Positions 4,743-5,136 of a stretch of 5,136 nucleotides of DNA are shown here, in pieces. Below the pieces are notes generated by a model, which made no database searches, was not told where the DNA came from, and was given only the letters and a program-made list of their open reading frames with translations. How positions within the stretch are numbered: position 1 is the first letter of the stretch; the number at the start of each line of letters is the position of its first letter. A program made the translations under genes and the position numbers. The stretch is from the NCBI GenBank assembly GCA_031296345.1, contig JARLFW010000111.1, positions 1 to 5,136 of the forward strand, given 5' to 3'. The DNA comes from Nitrosotalea sp. GTDB taxonomy: Archaea; Thermoproteota; Nitrososphaeria; Nitrososphaerales; Nitrosopumilaceae.

Positions 4743-5136
4743 AACTAGATTCATTTTAGAAAAATTAGCGCAAATCAAGAAGGCAAACCTGTATCGAACA
4801 CTTGAGTATAATAAAATTTCAGGCCCATACATAACAATTAATGGAAAAAAACTATTCAATTTATCATCAAATGATTATCTAGGAATTACTTCAACTTACA
4901 ATGTATCGCAGATACAATCAAGTTCTAGATTAATTGCCGGAAATGATTATTCATTTAAAGAACTTGAGGATAAACTTGCAAAACACAAATCAAAAAGTTC
5001 TGCACTTGTATTTCCTACTGGGTACATGGCAAATCTTGGAGCAATCTCAATTTTGACACAAAAAAATGATGTCATACTAAGTGACGAGTTAAACCATGCA
5101 AGTATCATAGATGCATGTAGATTATCTTATGCAAAA
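4732..5136 (+). CDS. bioF: 8-amino-7-oxononanoate (KAPA) synthase, 5' part, cut by the window edge
   Basis: BioF is a PLP-dependent alpha-oxoamine synthase that condenses L-alanine with a pimeloyl thioester to give KAPA, the substrate of BioA. The window holds the first 135 codons of about 370-390 expected. Visible family signatures are LSSNDYLGI (44-52), a SSRLIAGNDYSFKELEDKLA stretch matching the conserved Gly/Ser-rich region and following helix, LVFPTGYMAN (PLP-fold strand and turn) and SDELNHASI, whose H122 corresponds to the histidine that stacks on PLP. The catalytic lysine lies beyond the edge. The start is TTG at 4732: an in-frame TAG at 4726-4728 bars anything earlier, and no other standard start codon occurs until well into the conserved N-terminal helix. 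It overlaps the bioB stop by 11 bases, so translation is probably coupled. Related enzymes (2-amino-3-ketobutyrate CoA ligase, 5-aminolevulinate synthase) share the fold, but the bio context supports BioF. Confidence 0.93.
   Translation, partial: MKPKTRFILEKLAQIKKANLYRTLEYNKISGPYITINGKKLFNLSSNDYLGITSTYNVSQIQSSSRLIAGNDYSFKELEDKLAKHKSKSSALVFPTGYMANLGAISILTQKNDVILSDELNHASIIDACRLSYAK

Overview
The window is AT-rich and densely packed with short genes on both strands. It has TTG starts, weak or absent ribosome binding sites, candidate archaeal TATA elements and many tiny Cys- or Lys/Glu-rich proteins. Together with the protein style of the biotin enzymes, this suggests an ammonia-oxidising archaeon (Thaumarchaeota/Nitrososphaeria, Nitrosopumilus-like). 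That assignment is an inference from style, not from a marker gene.

Left half (1-2008). After a 262-base stretch with no convincing gene comes a plus-strand pair: a 39-residue Cys-rich protein resembling the core of bacterial metallothioneins, and a 69-residue KTSC-domain protein. These converge on a minus-strand pair of unknown proteins (48 and 77 residues). A 290-base gap follows, then a tightly spaced plus-strand pair (58 and 131 residues, unknown function), which converges on a 44-residue Lys/Glu-rich minus-strand gene. Several of these genes are too short for routine gene calling.

Right half (2144-5136). This is a biotin biosynthesis locus on the plus strand, in the order bioA, a 51-residue six-cysteine protein, bioB, bioF (cut by the window edge). 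BioF makes KAPA (7-keto-8-aminopelargonate), BioA transaminates it to DAPA (7,8-diaminopelargonate), and BioB inserts sulfur into dethiobiotin. bioD, needed between BioA and BioB, is not in the window. bioB and bioF overlap by 11 bases.

The main points of interest are four. First, bioA is broken by an apparent one-base deletion at codon 236; restoring one T gives a full-length 437-residue enzyme with all the expected motifs. Second, a near-perfect BirA-type biotin operator (9-base inverted half-sites, 14-base spacer) lies just upstream of bioB. Third, an undescribed zinc-ribbon-like mini-gene sits between bioA and that operator. Fourth, BioB carries Lys where the unusual arginine ligand of the E. 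coli [2Fe-2S] cluster would be, plus two extra cysteines next to cluster ligands. No RNA genes, CRISPR arrays or insertion sequences were seen.
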